64,000 bases of DNA, taken from Bursaphelenchus xylophilus. Taxonomy: Eukaryota; Nematoda; Chromadorea; Rhabditida; Aphelenchoididae. Each line of letters opens with the position of its first letter. Within the stretch, counting starts at the first letter, position 1. The position numbers and the translations under genes are program-made. This document shows positions 1-12,100 of the stretch, one piece after another. The stretch covers positions 11,904,001 to 11,968,000 of the forward strand of contig CAJFCV020000004.1 in assembly GCA_904066235.2 (NCBI GenBank), given 5' to 3'. The notes beneath the pieces are model-generated. The model had not been told where the DNA came from and did no database searches. It saw only the letters and a list, made by a program, of their open reading frames with translations.

Positions 1-1946
1 TTAACCTTTCCCCCCTCCTCTCCTTCTGACTAATTGTCGTGCCATTGTTTCAGCCGTGCCTTCATAAAAACCGAATTTTCCCATGCGCTTTTTTCTCCAG
101 AGTCACTCTCCCCTTTCGTCGGTTTACCGCAAAAAACAGCGACGCTGTCCCGGTCGCCCCACGTTTTTCTTGTCACGGAGCCAAAAAAGCCCCGGAATTT
201 TTTAGTGTGTCGTTCCTTTCTTTCCGTTCGCCCCTGGTACCGGACGGTACGGCGGGGTTGCGAGACCAACAAAAAAAGAAGAAAACGAAAAGCGCGGAAC
301 GTCGGAGGGGAACGGTGGAGTGTGCCCGACGGTCGGGTTTAAGAGTGCGATCGGGGGACGACCAAGAAGTGGTCTGACTCGACGGAAATGCGCGCCCAAA
401 TCGCTAAGAATTTTCGGGGGCAGAGATTTTTGCGAGTTGCGAAGGATGAGAGCGAACGAAATGGAGTGTTTCGCGGCGATGGAGGTGATGCAACGGAGAG
501 GTTAGAGGGCTGAGACGAGGGTAGAGGTCGTCAAAGATAGTGAACCGGCTGGAATTTTGAACTACGGGACTTTGCTGATATATGTCAGCAAATTTCCAAA
601 AAATCACGATTTTGTTGTGGCACTGCTGCCAAAAGTTGGCCAAATGACTCTATTTGGCTGTCAAGGCTATGTACTTCAATTGCAGATGGTTTAAAGGTCA
701 GCAAAGCTCCAGAACATGATGAAAAATCTAGTGAAAGATGGATATCTGTCAAAGGTTTGAGAGTTAATTTATTTTCTGCTATAAAAAATTTCATCAAGCC
801 TTCAGCTACTCCCTACAGTACTGAAAACTTCCGTTTCCCATCCGCCCCTCGGATTGCAACATTCCCATCGGCTCTATTCTCCTTCTTCAGGTCATTCCGC
901 GGTCCCCTTCGATCCCATGTGACCACACACACAAGTGCGCAAACAGGATTACAAAACGAAACGAGCAAAGTTTTTTCGGCGTTTGACTCGAAACGACCTT
1001 TTCCACCACCTGGCCATGAGCGTGCTGCACCGTGCCAGCGTGTTTCGTGGCGAGTGCGCGATCGCTTTCCTCGAAACCTTTTTGTGTCCGGTTTGTTTTT
1101 CCACGTTCTTCGGCGGAAATGATCGAAGGCAATAAATCAACGGGCCGACTTGCAATTCCGCTTCTTCGAACGGGGGCACGGAGTTCGGATGGCGCCAAAT
1201 TTAGGGACGGTTTATCAGGGCGATGATAGATGTGGGGAGGATGATGGATGCGGCTATTATAGGGGAAAACAGCAGAGATAAAGACAATAACTCATTGTCA
1301 AAACAGGGTACTCAGTTGATGTGCTAAAGAGCGAAGAATAGCTGCTCGTTAAGTAGCATTTGATATCAGCAACATAACAGAAGAGCATGATAAACTTGTT
1401 GGTCTGTAAGTGCACCCAAAAGAAGTAGTGTTGAACATGCAACACATCCAACAACGACAGCAATAAGATGACTTATAGATTGTCGTTTTCAATCCAATGA
1501 TTGTAAGAGACAATTTTCCAAGCATTTTAAATTTTGAAAATTGGAGAAATTACTGTTCGCCACAATTGTCCAATTGGCTGGATAAGTTTTCAGGCAAAGG
1601 ATTAAAGATTCTTTGCGTTTTTTGTAAGCGTTTTAACGAAGCCACAAGACTTCCTGAATGTCCTGGAGCGTAATCGACTCATTTTTTTGCCAGGTAAATT
1701 GTTAATTGACAACCCTCGCAAAAGTTCTTTTTGTAGTCGCTTTCAACTATCCATACCTTGAACTGACCTTAGTGGTATCTGAGGTTGCTACAGCTACTTT
1801 TTAAATTCCGCCTTTGACAAAATGCCCAGAAAATCATTTGCCTACTGTAATAAGGAAATAATTAACAATAAGAGAAATACGGTGACATTCAACATTTATA
1901 CTAGAAATATTTCACTATTTTTTCAATCTTTCCGACCTTCAGATGT
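1..1946. other. Gene-free left end
   Basis: I find no supportable gene here. The first 500 bases are comparatively G+C-rich, which leaves overlapping open frames on both strands, none of which resembles a known protein or has a convincing exon structure. From about 1,250 onward the sequence is AT-rich and shows no repeat that I recognise elsewhere in the window. Confidence 0.6.
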
Positions 1947-2229
1947 ATACTGGTTGACAAAATTTTCTTTCCACCTCGTATCTCTGGAACGGCTGGGCCT
2001 AGAACCTCCAAATTCGGCATAGAAACATCCTAGGACAATGGGACACCATGCCCAAAAAATCATATCATTTGATGCACTTTCAATGCACTTTTTATGCAAA
2101 AGGCAAAAAACCGGATGACAAAATTTTCTTTCCACCTTAGAAAAAACGTTTGTAACGCATAAGCCAGAGGGTGTTAAGGCATGATTGTGGTATCGTTGTG
2201 ATTGCGAAGAACTGGTCTCTCGATTGGTG

Positions 2230-2415
2230 TCACAACTTTACAGGGGTTTTCGTTTCTTCGCCCTTGGGCGTCGGCTCATCATTGCCTTGTCCATTTTCTG
2301 CCAAATTCATGGCCAGAGGAGCTCGCATAAAGCATAAGGAGATGAAAATGCCTTTAAAAAATTTGGCACTCATGGTTGCAACATTGTTTACTCCGGCAGT
2401 AGAATTAGATTTCAT
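2230..2415 (-). CDS. Small secreted-peptide-like frame, left transposon arm
   Basis: This 61-residue frame lies inside the left inverted arm of the fold-back element. From the internal Met of MSAKFFKGIFISLCFMRAP the next 47 residues read like a short secreted peptide: a basic start, a hydrophobic stretch (GIFISLCF), then a hydrophilic acidic/Lys/Pro tail ending ETKTPVKL. The right arm carries the same 47 residues with one change (Ser to Asn after the Met), while the more upstream Met is Ile there, which favours the internal Met as the start. It could be a captured exon or chance. I know of no family for it and would not assign a function. Confidence 0.3.
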   Translation of the reverse strand: MKSNSTAGVNNVATMSAKFFKGIFISLCFMRAPLAMNLAENGQGNDEPTPKGEETKTPVKL

Positions 2416-3008
2416 TTAAGTGCGCTGCAGGGAAAAATGCGCCCTACCAGGGCCCGCAAACCCGATATATCACTTCTGTACAGAATGGAAACGTCCAAAT
2501 TACATCCATTTGCTATACATACGGCGTATTTTAGGGCTTATACGACAGCATGTGTTGAAGTTTACCAGCTTATCTTACCCCCCTCTGGTCTATGTCGTCT
2601 GCAGTACCGCAGGTTGGTGCACTAGGCATTGGTATTACTTAAGCTTGGTATATTGGGACTTTTGGCTTTCAGACTATTTTAATACATTGACATTGATAGG
2701 CCTTCAACGTTTTTTCCACGACGAATAGCTTGCGCAGAAGGCTTAGAGTTACAAATTTTGCAAATGGGACATGTGGAACCTTTCTTCTGCTCACACCTAA
2801 GCGCGACATCAGAGACTAAAATCGTCACTATTTTTTAAGTCTGTAGTTTCATAGAAAATATATAAGCAGGAAAAGTTACTTGAATTATCTGCAGTGTTCC
2901 CATAATAACTTAATTTTTTGGTAACGAGGACCCTGGAAGCGCGCATTTTCCCCTGAAGCGCATTAAATTAAATCTAATTCTACTGCCGGAGTAAACAATG
3001 TTGCAACC

Positions 3009-3152
3009 ATGAATGCCAAATTTTTTAAAGGCATTTTCATCTCCTTATGCTTTATGCGAGCTCCTCTGGCCATGAATTTGGCAGAAAATGGACAAGGCAA
3101 TGATGAGCCGACGCCCAAGGGCGAAGAAACGAAAACCCCTGTAAAGTTGTGA
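3009..3152 (+). CDS. Small secreted-peptide-like frame, right transposon arm
   Basis: This is the inverted copy of the left-arm frame: 47 residues starting MNAKFFKGIFISLCFMRAP and ending ETKTPVKL, then TGA. It differs from the left copy by a single residue, and both arms stay open to the same stop. Arms of fold-back elements can be homogenised by gene conversion, so identity alone does not prove selection on the protein. No acceptor-like leader, promoter or poly(A) signal is obvious near it. Confidence 0.3.
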   Translation: MNAKFFKGIFISLCFMRAPLAMNLAENGQGNDEPTPKGEETKTPVKL

Positions 3153-3551
3153 CACCAATCGAGAGAGCAGTTCTTCGCAATCACAACGATACCACAATCA
3201 TGCCTTAACACCCTCTGGCTTATGCGTTACAAACGTTTTTTCTAAGGTGGAAAGAAAATTTTGTCATCCGGTTTTTTGCCTTTTGCATAAAAAGTGCATT
3301 GAAAGTGCATCAAATGATATGATTTTTTGGGCATGGTGTTCCATTGTCCTAGGATGTTTCTATGCCGAATTTGGAGGTTCTAGGCCCAGCCGTTCCAGAG
3401 ATACGAGGTGGAAAGAAAATTTTGTCAACCAGTATAAGTGGTTGACAAAATTTATAGCTGTGCTTGAAAATAGAGAAAATTGTGTACCTCAGCTTCAATT
3501 CAATATGTGTAAATTTTATTGTTACTCTATGTGCATAATGAATATCGTCTG

Positions 3552-5143
3552 TCAGTCACGTGTTTGCGTGGTCTGAGTAGTCGCCGGCCTCACAATGTTC
3601 GAATTTGTGCTGGAGACGTTGAAAAATCGCTGCACCGAGAAGATCCTCAACATGTGTCGGCGGTAGGGCTTGACAATGATAATCGTTGCCAGTGGATTCA
3701 CCAGCGGTATCCAATTGAAAACTCCGTAAATTACGAATCCGATTTGTCCAACTTCGAAATTCAACAGCATTGTACCCACATTCAGCAATGCAGGTCCAAT
3801 GGAGGTGAGGATTGGAAGCGCTCCCTGTGGATATGTTTTGTAAAAACTATATATATCTACCTGCATAACCATGATCCTGGCCAACTGCCGTTGGACGGAG
3901 AGGGCTTTCGCGTCGAACGATTGCTTACGCTCTTTTATGTGAAAGAATGTTCGTCGAGCCAGTAGAATGGAAGCTGCGTAGATGACGACGAAGAGTATGG
4001 CGGCAAAAAGAAAATACATTCGGCAAAAGGGGTCAGTCTGAATAATGGAAGCATTATGCCTACTTATGATTAGGTCTTATGATGAGGTCTATAAAGCGCT
4101 TTAAAGAGAACCTGGTTTAATGGGGAAACGTTCAAAATAAAAGCTCAAATTTTAAAGCAAATATGGCTTGAAATCAGGCCAATATTTTATTAGCCACTAG
4201 CGAGATTTCTGACCGGCGGTTTGCAGAAACATCCGAGATTTTTACTCTACAGTCACGCCACAATTTGGGATTTCTTTTCAAGTTCATGAAAAGCAATTTC
4301 AGACAATATTTCTGCCGGTAAGAGAAACGTTTTCTAGAAAAGATCAATTTTTTACTATATCGTACTCTATCGGCTCCAAAAAACGCTTAATTTCTCGGGC
4401 ATCCCTGTAAAGCGCAGCCTTAAATCTCAGCAACTGGCATGTGGACTAGGCCCAGAAAAAGTGAGACTGGCTAGTCTTTAACACTTACCATTTTGGTATA
4501 CATAATGATACCTCTATTGTCTTGACTAATGCATGACGAGCTCTGAAATCTACCGTCTTCGTTCCACGATACTGTAAATCCAACCCAAGTTGCCATGAAA
4601 GCGGCTACAAAGCAGGCTAGACCAAATGCAGAGACAGTTGTTCGAAGACGCAACTCGGATCTGAAATTAGTGTTTTCTTCACAAAACATTCAGCCCTTTG
4701 CTATCGCTTTCATTCCTACCGTTTTATCAGCACGTATCGGCAATAGCAGTTCATTGGCAACATAAGGATCACTAAAATGCCTCCATACACAAAAAGCAGA
4801 GCTAAATTCCGTTGCGTGGATGGGCTGTACTTCCCATTGAAGGGTTTAACAGCTCGCACGACGATCAATTCTGTTCCTTCGGTGACATCCATCGACTGAA
4901 ACGGCCAGAAAATCAAACCCATTTATGCTGACGTACCATATGGACATACGAGCTGATCAGCCAGCACTGGATGTCGGCCAAAGAGCAGAAAAAGAGAATC
5001 AGCCGGAATTCAGCGAGCACTCGTTGGTTGGTAAAGACAGTTAGATATAGTAGTGTCAAGCAGATGACTCCTCCGAAAACAGTGACTATCCGATGCCCCC
5101 AGTCGTCGACTCGAAGCCAGAATTCACACGAAATCTCCGACAT
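3552..5143 (-). CDS. Serpentine (7-TM) chemoreceptor, copy 1
   Basis: This is a putative G-protein-coupled chemoreceptor of the large nematode Str-type superfamily, expected in the plasma membrane or cilium of sensory neurons. Exons on the minus strand are 5143-4937, 4895-4720, 4660-4489, 4037-3861 and 3824-3552. All phases agree and give 334 residues. Hydrophobic segments lie in each exon. The third segment ends in MNCYCRYVLIKR, and the last exon ends the seventh segment with NPLATIIIVKPYRRHMLR, the PYR-type cytoplasmic motif of these receptors. The start ATG was chosen by alignment with copy 2. The last intron (3825-3860) is only 36 nt, a multiple of three without a stop, so naive translation reads through it. 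The subfamily is uncertain (Srd-like is my guess). Confidence 0.82.
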
Positions 5144-6068
5144 TCGGCTCCAGGCGTCACAGCGCACGTAACAAATCTATTGTTTACCTGTTTAGTCATC
5201 AGCTTTAGCATTTTATACCTCAACCTGCAGCTCTTAAATATGCCAAGATTATCCAAAAAATAATGACTATAGGGACCCTGCTAATGTGTCTAAAACAATA
5301 TTGACATTTACAATGCCACGAGCTTTTGGTAATTGCAGACGCAGACAAAGGAATTGTTTGGTGTAGGGAAAATATATTAGACAATTTTTCACCTTGTAAT
5401 AATAGAATTGGATTCAAATTGGCTCAAAATTAAAGCATAATATTTCGATTTTTGCTTTGCAAATACCAGGATCAATTGTATACTAGTAGAGTGAGAAACA
5501 ATTCTATTAGTCTGTAGGGAAAATAATGACCACTCTGCCACATGGGAAATCGCATCGCCGCGGAGAAAATATATCGTGTCGCAGCAAAAACCAAATTGCT
5601 TTTCCCTTCAGCGACGCGATCGGCGCAGCGAAATTGTGTTCATTATTTTCCCGACAGACTGATAGTACAAAATGTTGAATAATTTGGTTTTAGATGATAA
5701 GTGTGGGCCAAGACTTTTGGGGCTAATTGTCGCTAGTTAAGAACTTGAGCCAACAACTTTAGGCTTCTGTAAGCCCAGGATTCTTGTTTTTTGAGAAAAT
5801 TTTACAAAAGATCTTTGAAAATTTATTTCGGCGATGCCAGGAATTATCTCACAGATTGAAGCGAATGATCAAACGTGATAGGTAGAGGATAGACACAAGA
5901 TTAGGAATAAGGTTTATTGAACCACCACACACAAAGAAAGAGAAGGAGATAATGTTCATAATAATTGGTGACGAGACGTTGCTTTTATATGAGTTGGTTT
6001 ATGCTAATTTCTGTGGGAATTGTGGAGACTTTGACGCTCCACAACACAGATTCAAACTTTACAACAAA
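5144..6068. other. Spacer between the two chemoreceptors
   Basis: This spacer would contain the promoter of copy 1 and the 3' flank of copy 2. Apart from one family B MITE (5508-5664) I see nothing definable. No TATA box or spliced-leader acceptor stood out. Confidence 0.5.
5508..5664. repeat. Family B MITE, copy 1
   Basis: This is an inverted-repeat element with ends AGTCTGTAGGGAAAATAATG at the left and CATTATTTTCCCGACAGACT at the right. It lies between the two chemoreceptor genes and belongs to the family best seen at 42966-43099. Confidence 0.75.
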
Positions 6069-8450
6069 TTAATTTTGCGTTTTACTGACAAAGCTAACTA
6101 CACGAGTTACTGAGTAGGAACCTCCGGTGGAACTGGAAACGCTGAACAGTTTCTTCGCCCCAAACATCCGCAATAGATGCTTTCTGTACGGCTTGATGAT
6201 GATGATTGTAGCCAACGGATTTGCAAACGGAATCCAACTGACAAGTCCGTAGACTGTCATTCCGAAGTTTCCAGCTTCCACTTTGAGCAGCATTGTCACT
6301 GCGTTCATGATTCCCGGGCCAACCGAGGTCAGAATAGGGACAATGGCCTTAAAAAATCGTTTTAAATTTTTTATCTTATGGTCAATGACTCCTCAGTATC
6401 TGATGTTGTGCTTAGTAGCAAATTTGTTATAAAAGCCTTGAAATCCAGCAATTTTCGCGACAAATATGTACAAAAAATCCCGAAAATCAATCGTTCTGTC
6501 CAAAGTAGGTATAATTTAGAAGCCTTAGAATTTTGTGTTGCATAAGATGAAGCCAATCTCCTCACAACTTTTTTCATACCTGCACAATCATGATCCTTGT
6601 CAGCTGTTGCTGAAGTGAAAGAGCTTTCGAACTATAAGACCGTCTCCTTTGTTTGATGTAGAACAAGGTTTGGCGAGCCCAGTAAATCGAAGCCACATAG
6701 ACGGTGGCGTAGCAAATCAAGATGGACAGAAAACAGAGTTTAGTGAAGAGGTCGTCCTGAAATGCCGGGCAAATTAGCAATTCGCACAGGTTAAAAAACA
6801 GGTCCGAAATCGAGATCCCTCTGTTCGTCATTCACAAAAAAGAATGTTAGTAAACCGATACGGACATGAAATTATAAGGCCTAGGAGAGAAAACCACGTA
6901 GAATTTAACAGTATGAAAATAATTTTGCTGCACTTAAAAATTTTCGCGTCAGGACCCAATGAAGAAGTTTCCATTTTTTGCTGTACATGCATTGTCACCT
7001 TTTCGAAATTTTCACACATTAATCCTGAGCGCTTTCTTTGACAACACTCTCCTTTATGTCGTCAGCAAAATAAGTTAAATAAGCTTACCACAGCAGCCCT
7101 CAAAATCAGCCGATTACTCCGGATAAGGCACGAGCCGTAAAGTCGGCCATTGCCGTCCCATGTGAACGCAAGACCGGCCCAAGTGGCTAACAAACCAGCT
7201 AGCATGCAAGCAACCCCGAATACTAGGAATGTTTTGGACGGACGAAGCGGTCGAGATCTGAAACACCGATATCAAAAGAAAGCCGACAGTTTAGCCTGTT
7301 CTTATCGCACTCTGCTTACGTCATTATCAGCACATGCCGGCAATAGCAGTTCATTGGCAACATAAATACCACCAACACGACACTGTGCGCAAAAACGATT
7401 ATAAAGATTTGCTGAGCCTGTGGACTGTACAGGCCGCCAAGGCCTTCTAACACCACCAATAGTGTTCCTTGTGTAACATCGCCGGACTGAAACAAATTTT
7501 ACATTATTTTTTTCACATATATGCCGAGAATACGTAACATATCAATTCCTAAAAATGTTAGCTCACGCATTGCCAGCTCGGCTGAGATATTCAGCGATCT
7601 TTGCGACCGAGAGAGTACGCAAAAACGGAGTGCGGTCAGAGATAAATGCCGAAACATTGCTCTACCGTAGAAATATGGATATACAGTGGGTGACCTGACC
7701 CAGTGGCAAAAATATACCATTTTTCATCCGGGAAGTGTCCAAAATGCGGCAAAATGCTTCCCTCTCCAAGTCAAAAAACCGATTTCACAACCGATGTCAA
7801 AAGCGCGCCCGCTCTTTTTGTGAGGGAAAGGAGCCTTCAAAACAAATTTTTTTCACTTGGAGAGGGAAGCATTTTGCCACACTTTTGATACTTCACGGAT
7901 ATAAAGTGGTACGTTTTTTGCCACTGGATCAGGTCCCCCACTGTACATTTTTGTGTCCAAATCGGCCAAAAAACGTCGCATTTTTTTGCCGACTTTCGAT
8001 CTAAACATCTTGGTTGTTTCTTCAAAGATCGAGTTAGGAGTTGAGCATACATTTAAGCAAAAAAATTATTCTAAACTTATGTCAAGTTTTTTTTCAAAAT
8101 CTGAGCGTCCCAGTTGGCGCACTTCCTATGTTTCCGGAAAGCAACATACGATAGAGATAGAGACCCCGTGTTGGAAGTTCTACCGCCCTATTATCTTGGG
8201 ACTTCCTCTTACAACAGTTACATTACCATCAACTTACCAACTGCACCCACGAACTAATCAGCCAGCAATAGATGTCGGCCACGCAACAGAAAAATAAAAT
8301 CAGCCGAAAGTCGGCGAGCGCTCGTTTGTTGGTGAATACGACCAGATAGAACAATAGTACGCAGACAATTCCCCCGAAAATTGAGGCTGCCCAATGACAG
8401 CGGTGTCCAAAATCCAGCCAAAATTGACACGAGAACTTGGGCCAGTGCAT
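6069..8450 (-). CDS. Serpentine (7-TM) chemoreceptor, copy 2
   Basis: This is the tandem paralogue of the receptor at 3552-5143. Exons on the minus strand are 8450-8238, 7486-7320, 7257-7089, 6756-6580 and 6347-6069. They give 334 residues, the same length as copy 1, with the same splice phases and an identical 177-nt fourth exon. The last segment reads NPLATIIIIKPYRKHLLR. The third segment ends MNCYCRHVLIMT, and the loop after the fourth contains TWDGNGRLYGS. The final acceptor is the unusual TTTTTTAAG rather than CAG or TAG. Intron 1 is swollen to 751 nt (41 nt in copy 1) by a nested pair of transposable elements. Intron 4 (6348-6579) and intron 3 (6757-7088) show no recognisable repeat. 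Ligand and exact subfamily are unknown. Confidence 0.82.
7543..8130. mobile_element. Family C element interrupted by a family A MITE
   Basis: Bases 7543-7681 and 7946-8130 match the left interior and the right half of the family C element seen complete at 15154-15602 (shared blocks include GAGATATT-like and GCCGACTTTCGATCTAAA). The family A MITE at 7684-7943 sits in the middle. The left terminus is missing or too decayed to see. Confidence 0.75.
7684..7943. mobile_element. Family A MITE, copy 1 (nested)
   Basis: The terminal inverted repeats begin CAGTGGGTGACCTGACCC and end GGTCCCCCACTG, flanked on both sides by TA (7682-7683 and 7944-7945). The sequence folds almost completely on itself. 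It is inserted inside a family C element, within intron 1 of chemoreceptor copy 2. Confidence 0.88.
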
Positions 8451-9188
8451 GTCGCCAAAATCGCTTCAGCCAGCGATTTTGGCCAAAAAATATCCCGTTT
8501 TCGACAACTTTGACGGGAAAAATCTGCTTCTGCAAGCTAGAGATCTCGCAAATTTTAGAAAAAAATTGGAATTTTTAGCTTGTGCCCAGTTTTATCCAAA
8601 TCTGAGCGCCGCACTTCACCCGCTGGTCCGTCTGGATTAAGCTATTCTTAAATAGCGTCGCCAATCTTTAAGAGTGAGTTCAAAATTGTACGACCCTTAA
8701 TAAACAAATTGCAGCAATTACGTCTCGGGAACTTGCTAAGTAGAATATGAATTATTCTCAATGACAAAATAACAAAAGAAATTACAGCACTTTTGCGGAT
8801 CTTGGTCATGCTCTTGCAAGGACAATCCAGCATTTTTTTGATGGACTTGCACTTTTAGGAAACATGGTTTGGTAATGAATTAAAAAAAATTTTTATTCTA
8901 CCGAACAATCTGAAAAGAAATGTAACACCGTATCCAACATATTATACAAGCCGTTAAATTGTGTCAAAAACCTTTTCAGAGCAACTTCTAACGGTTAATC
9001 ATCCTCTCTAATCGAATTTTGACATTTCTCCTCAATAAATCAATAGTGACATTTCGTCCACTTTAATTTTCCCAAAAATTCTTTTTTTGGAATGAAAATG
9101 ACATTTTACATCATTTTTGTCGGGTTTCCCATAATTTATGCGCAAGATATTCCCGGTTTGGATAAAAACGTGTGATTTTCAGACCAGG
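8451..9188. other. Divergent intergenic region, receptor copy 2 / qars-1
   Basis: This 0.74-kb interval separates the start of the minus-strand receptor from the plus-strand synthetase, so it should hold both promoters. Bases about 8,455-8,630 look like a decayed family C remnant (GAGATCTCGCAAATTTTAG, then AATCTGAGCGCCGCACTTC). The rest is AT-rich, and I see no TATA box. Confidence 0.5.
9174..9188 (+). promoter_or_regulatory. Candidate spliced-leader acceptor of qars-1
   Basis: GATTTTCAG ends at 9182, six bases before the start codon at 9189. An acceptor with no obvious upstream exon this close to an ATG is typical of nematode trans-splicing. A cis-spliced 5' UTR exon would look the same. 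Confidence 0.55.
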
Positions 9189-12100
9189 ATGGCCAAAAAC
9201 GACTTGGAATGGCTGGGTTTGCCCCCAAACAAGGTCGAAGAGACGTTGACCAACAAGAAGTTTACCGAAAACTTGGTAAAAATTGTTGGTCTTGCTAGGC
9301 CATACAACTTGGGTGAGGAGAAAGTCAATGAGAAGTATATTGTGAGTATTTTTAAGCTTTTTTCTTTTTTGGTTTAGGTCTTGGCAGACATGAGAAAAAC
9401 GGTGTTTTCTTTTTGATCTTGGCCTAAAGGTGATAGCTCTTCTGCTAAGATGTGAGCTGAAGCTTTTACTAAGTGGATTCAATCAGTCTTTTGACCGAAT
9501 CTTGCCTAATTGTTTTGATTTGCCTGATTATATTACAATTGACCCATTAAACTTTTTTCAGGGCAATTTCTTCTACACTCTTGGATCAAAATTGAAGCCA
9601 CAATGGGAGAAGCACCTGCCGATCATTGTCAAGTACATTGCTAACGGTGGGATTAAGACTGAGCCCCAGTTTGCTGCTGCTGTTGACTTTTTGCTGCACA
9701 ATGCGGTCAAGGACTCTGTTGATGAAGAAGAGTTCAAGAAGGCTTCTGGAGTTGGTGTTGTCTATACTGTGGAGCAAATAGAAGACACTGTGAGCATTTA
9801 GAGAAAATTTTTTGGTATAAAAGTGTATTTTAGGTCAGAGCTGTGATTGAGAAGAACAAGGAGAACTTGCTTTCTCAAAGATACTCCTTCAATGTCGGAA
9901 AACTGCTGGGTATGTTAATTTTGCATTGTCTTTTCAATCACTAGGTGAACTAAGAGGTCAATTGAAGTTTGCGGACAGTGGGTTAGTCAAAAAGGAGTTG
10001 GATCTTCAAGTATTTGAGCTTCTGGGAAACAAGACAGCTGATGAGTTGGCTCCAAAACCCAAGAAGAAGGCCGAGAAGGCTCCAGCTAAGCCTGACAAGG
10101 CAGTTGAAAGTAAAGCAAAGGCTGTTGATAAGCCAGCCGTCAAGAAGGAGGAGGAGGAAGGTGCTGAAACGATGGAAGAACTCTTGAAGAAGAAGGCGTT
10201 GTTCCATAAAGTTGGGGAGAATTTCAAGACTGATGGTTATGTTGTGACTCCAAAAACGATGGGATTGCTGAAGGAGCATGTAAGGAGAGTTGGTGGCAAA
10301 GTCCACACTCGTTTCCCTCCAGAGCCTAATGGAATTTTGCATATTGGGCATGCCAAGGCCATCAATATCAACTTTGGATATGCTAAGGTAAGAGTTTTAA
10401 CTTTTTTGTGGTTTTCCTATTTAGGAAGTCGGAATGGACGTCTAAGATGTTGGATATAGCCCTTTTAGGCCAATTATAATGTATTTGATTCTAACATTAT
10501 ATTGGTTTAGGCCCATGGAGGCAACTGTTATCTCCGCTTTGACGATACCAACCCAGAAAAGGAAGAAGAAAAGTATTTCACCGCAATCGAAGAAGCCGTT
10601 AGATGGTTGGGTTATGCCCCATTCAAAATTACTCATTCTTCGGATTACTTTGATCAACTTTATGAATGGGCGGAGAAGCTGATCCAGAAAGGCTTGGCGT
10701 ATGTTTGCCATCAAAGAGTCGAAGATATCCGAGGATTTGAAGTCAAAGAGAGCCCATGGAGAAACAGGAGTGTGGAGGAGAACTTGGCGCTGTTTAGAGT
10801 GAGTTTAATATGTTTGTTTTTTGATTTTTCACCTTTAGGATATGAAACATGGCAAGTTTGACGAAGGAACCGCCACTCTTCGACTGAAATTGACCTTGGA
10901 AGAGGGAAAAGTGGACCCAGTGGCGTATCGAATCAAGTTCCTTCCCCATCACAGAACCGGAAACAAGTGGTGCATCTATCCGACATATGATTACACCCAT
11001 TGTCTATGTGATTCGATCGAGAATATTACTCATTCTTTGTGCACGAAAGAGTTCCAATCAAGGAGAAGCAGTTATTATTGGCTCTGCAATGCGTTGGACA
11101 TCTATTGCCCGGTTCAGACCGAGTTCAGCAGGTTGAATTTCGGATATACGGTGGTCTCGAAGAGAAAGCTGCTGCAGTTGGTGGACAACGGAGTTGTTAA
11201 GTGAGTTTGTAGAGATTTTTTTCTTTTTGTGGCTTTTAGAATGATGGGAAATGCTGAAGAAGGGTTTATCCGGTATTTTCAGCGACTGGGATGACCCACG
11301 ACTCTTCACTCTGACCGCCCTACGACGTCGCGGAATCCCACCCGAAGCGGTCAACAAATTTGTCGCCAAACTTGGCCTCACTTTTGCCGAAAGTTGTGTG
11401 GACCCACCGCTGTTGGACGCCGTTGTAAGAGACCACCTCAATCAGATTGCTCCACGAAGAATGGGCGTCCTAGAACCACTCAAAGTCACCATCCAAAACT
11501 TTGACGAACTCAATCTCCCATCAACTTTGACCGCCCCCGATTTCCCCGGAGAGGAAAAGTCGAGCACGCATGAAATCTCGGTGGACAGAGTGATTTACAT
11601 CGAACAGAGTGATTATCGACCGGAAGCAGACAAGCAGTACAGAAGATTGACCAAGAAACAGACGGTGGGATTGAAACATCTGGGTCTGATTTTGAGTTAT
11701 GTCAGCGGAGATGAGAAGGGTCTGGTGGTGAAGGCGGAGAAGACCAGTGAGCAGAACAAGGCTAAAGCTTACATTCATTGGGTGGCAAAGCCGGTGGAGA
11801 TTGAAACCAGACTCTATGAGAGATTGTAAGTTCATTTTGAGATGTGTGGATATTGGTTTAGGTCGGCGAACACTGATTTGATAATTTGACAGTTTTTGGG
11901 AAGATTGAAGGGAGTTTTTGGTCTTTTTGCGACTGACTTTTTGAGCCACAATATTTTTTGAGTGTAGATTGAGAAAATTCGGGATTTTTTTTTGACCCTT
12001 CAAGCTTCTTTTTTTGGTTGTCCAGAAAGTTCGTTCGTTTTTTTCATTGCTTTGTTTTACGAAGATTGTTTGTTGTTTGGCAAAGGGTTTATATTTATTT

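Larger units (their letters stand above)
1947..3434. mobile_element. 1.49-kb fold-back DNA transposon with ~480-bp inverted arms
   Basis: Bases 1947-2428 are repeated in inverted orientation at 2945-3434 with only scattered differences. The termini read TACTGGTTGACAAAAT at the left and its reverse complement at the right, and each end is flanked by TA (1945-1946 and 3435-3436), the target duplication of the Tc1/mariner superfamily. The ~515-bp centre has no transposase-like frame, so this is a non-autonomous element. Each arm contains the same short reading frame (annotated separately). The terminal motif TGGTTGACAAAATTT recurs once just outside the right end, at about 3440-3452, as if a second element end had been there. 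Confidence 0.85.

Noticed and set aside
34..399. Overlapping open frames of 60-112 codons on both strands at the left end
   Set aside because: They arise from G+C-rich sequence, none resembles a protein family, and several overlap in conflicting frames.
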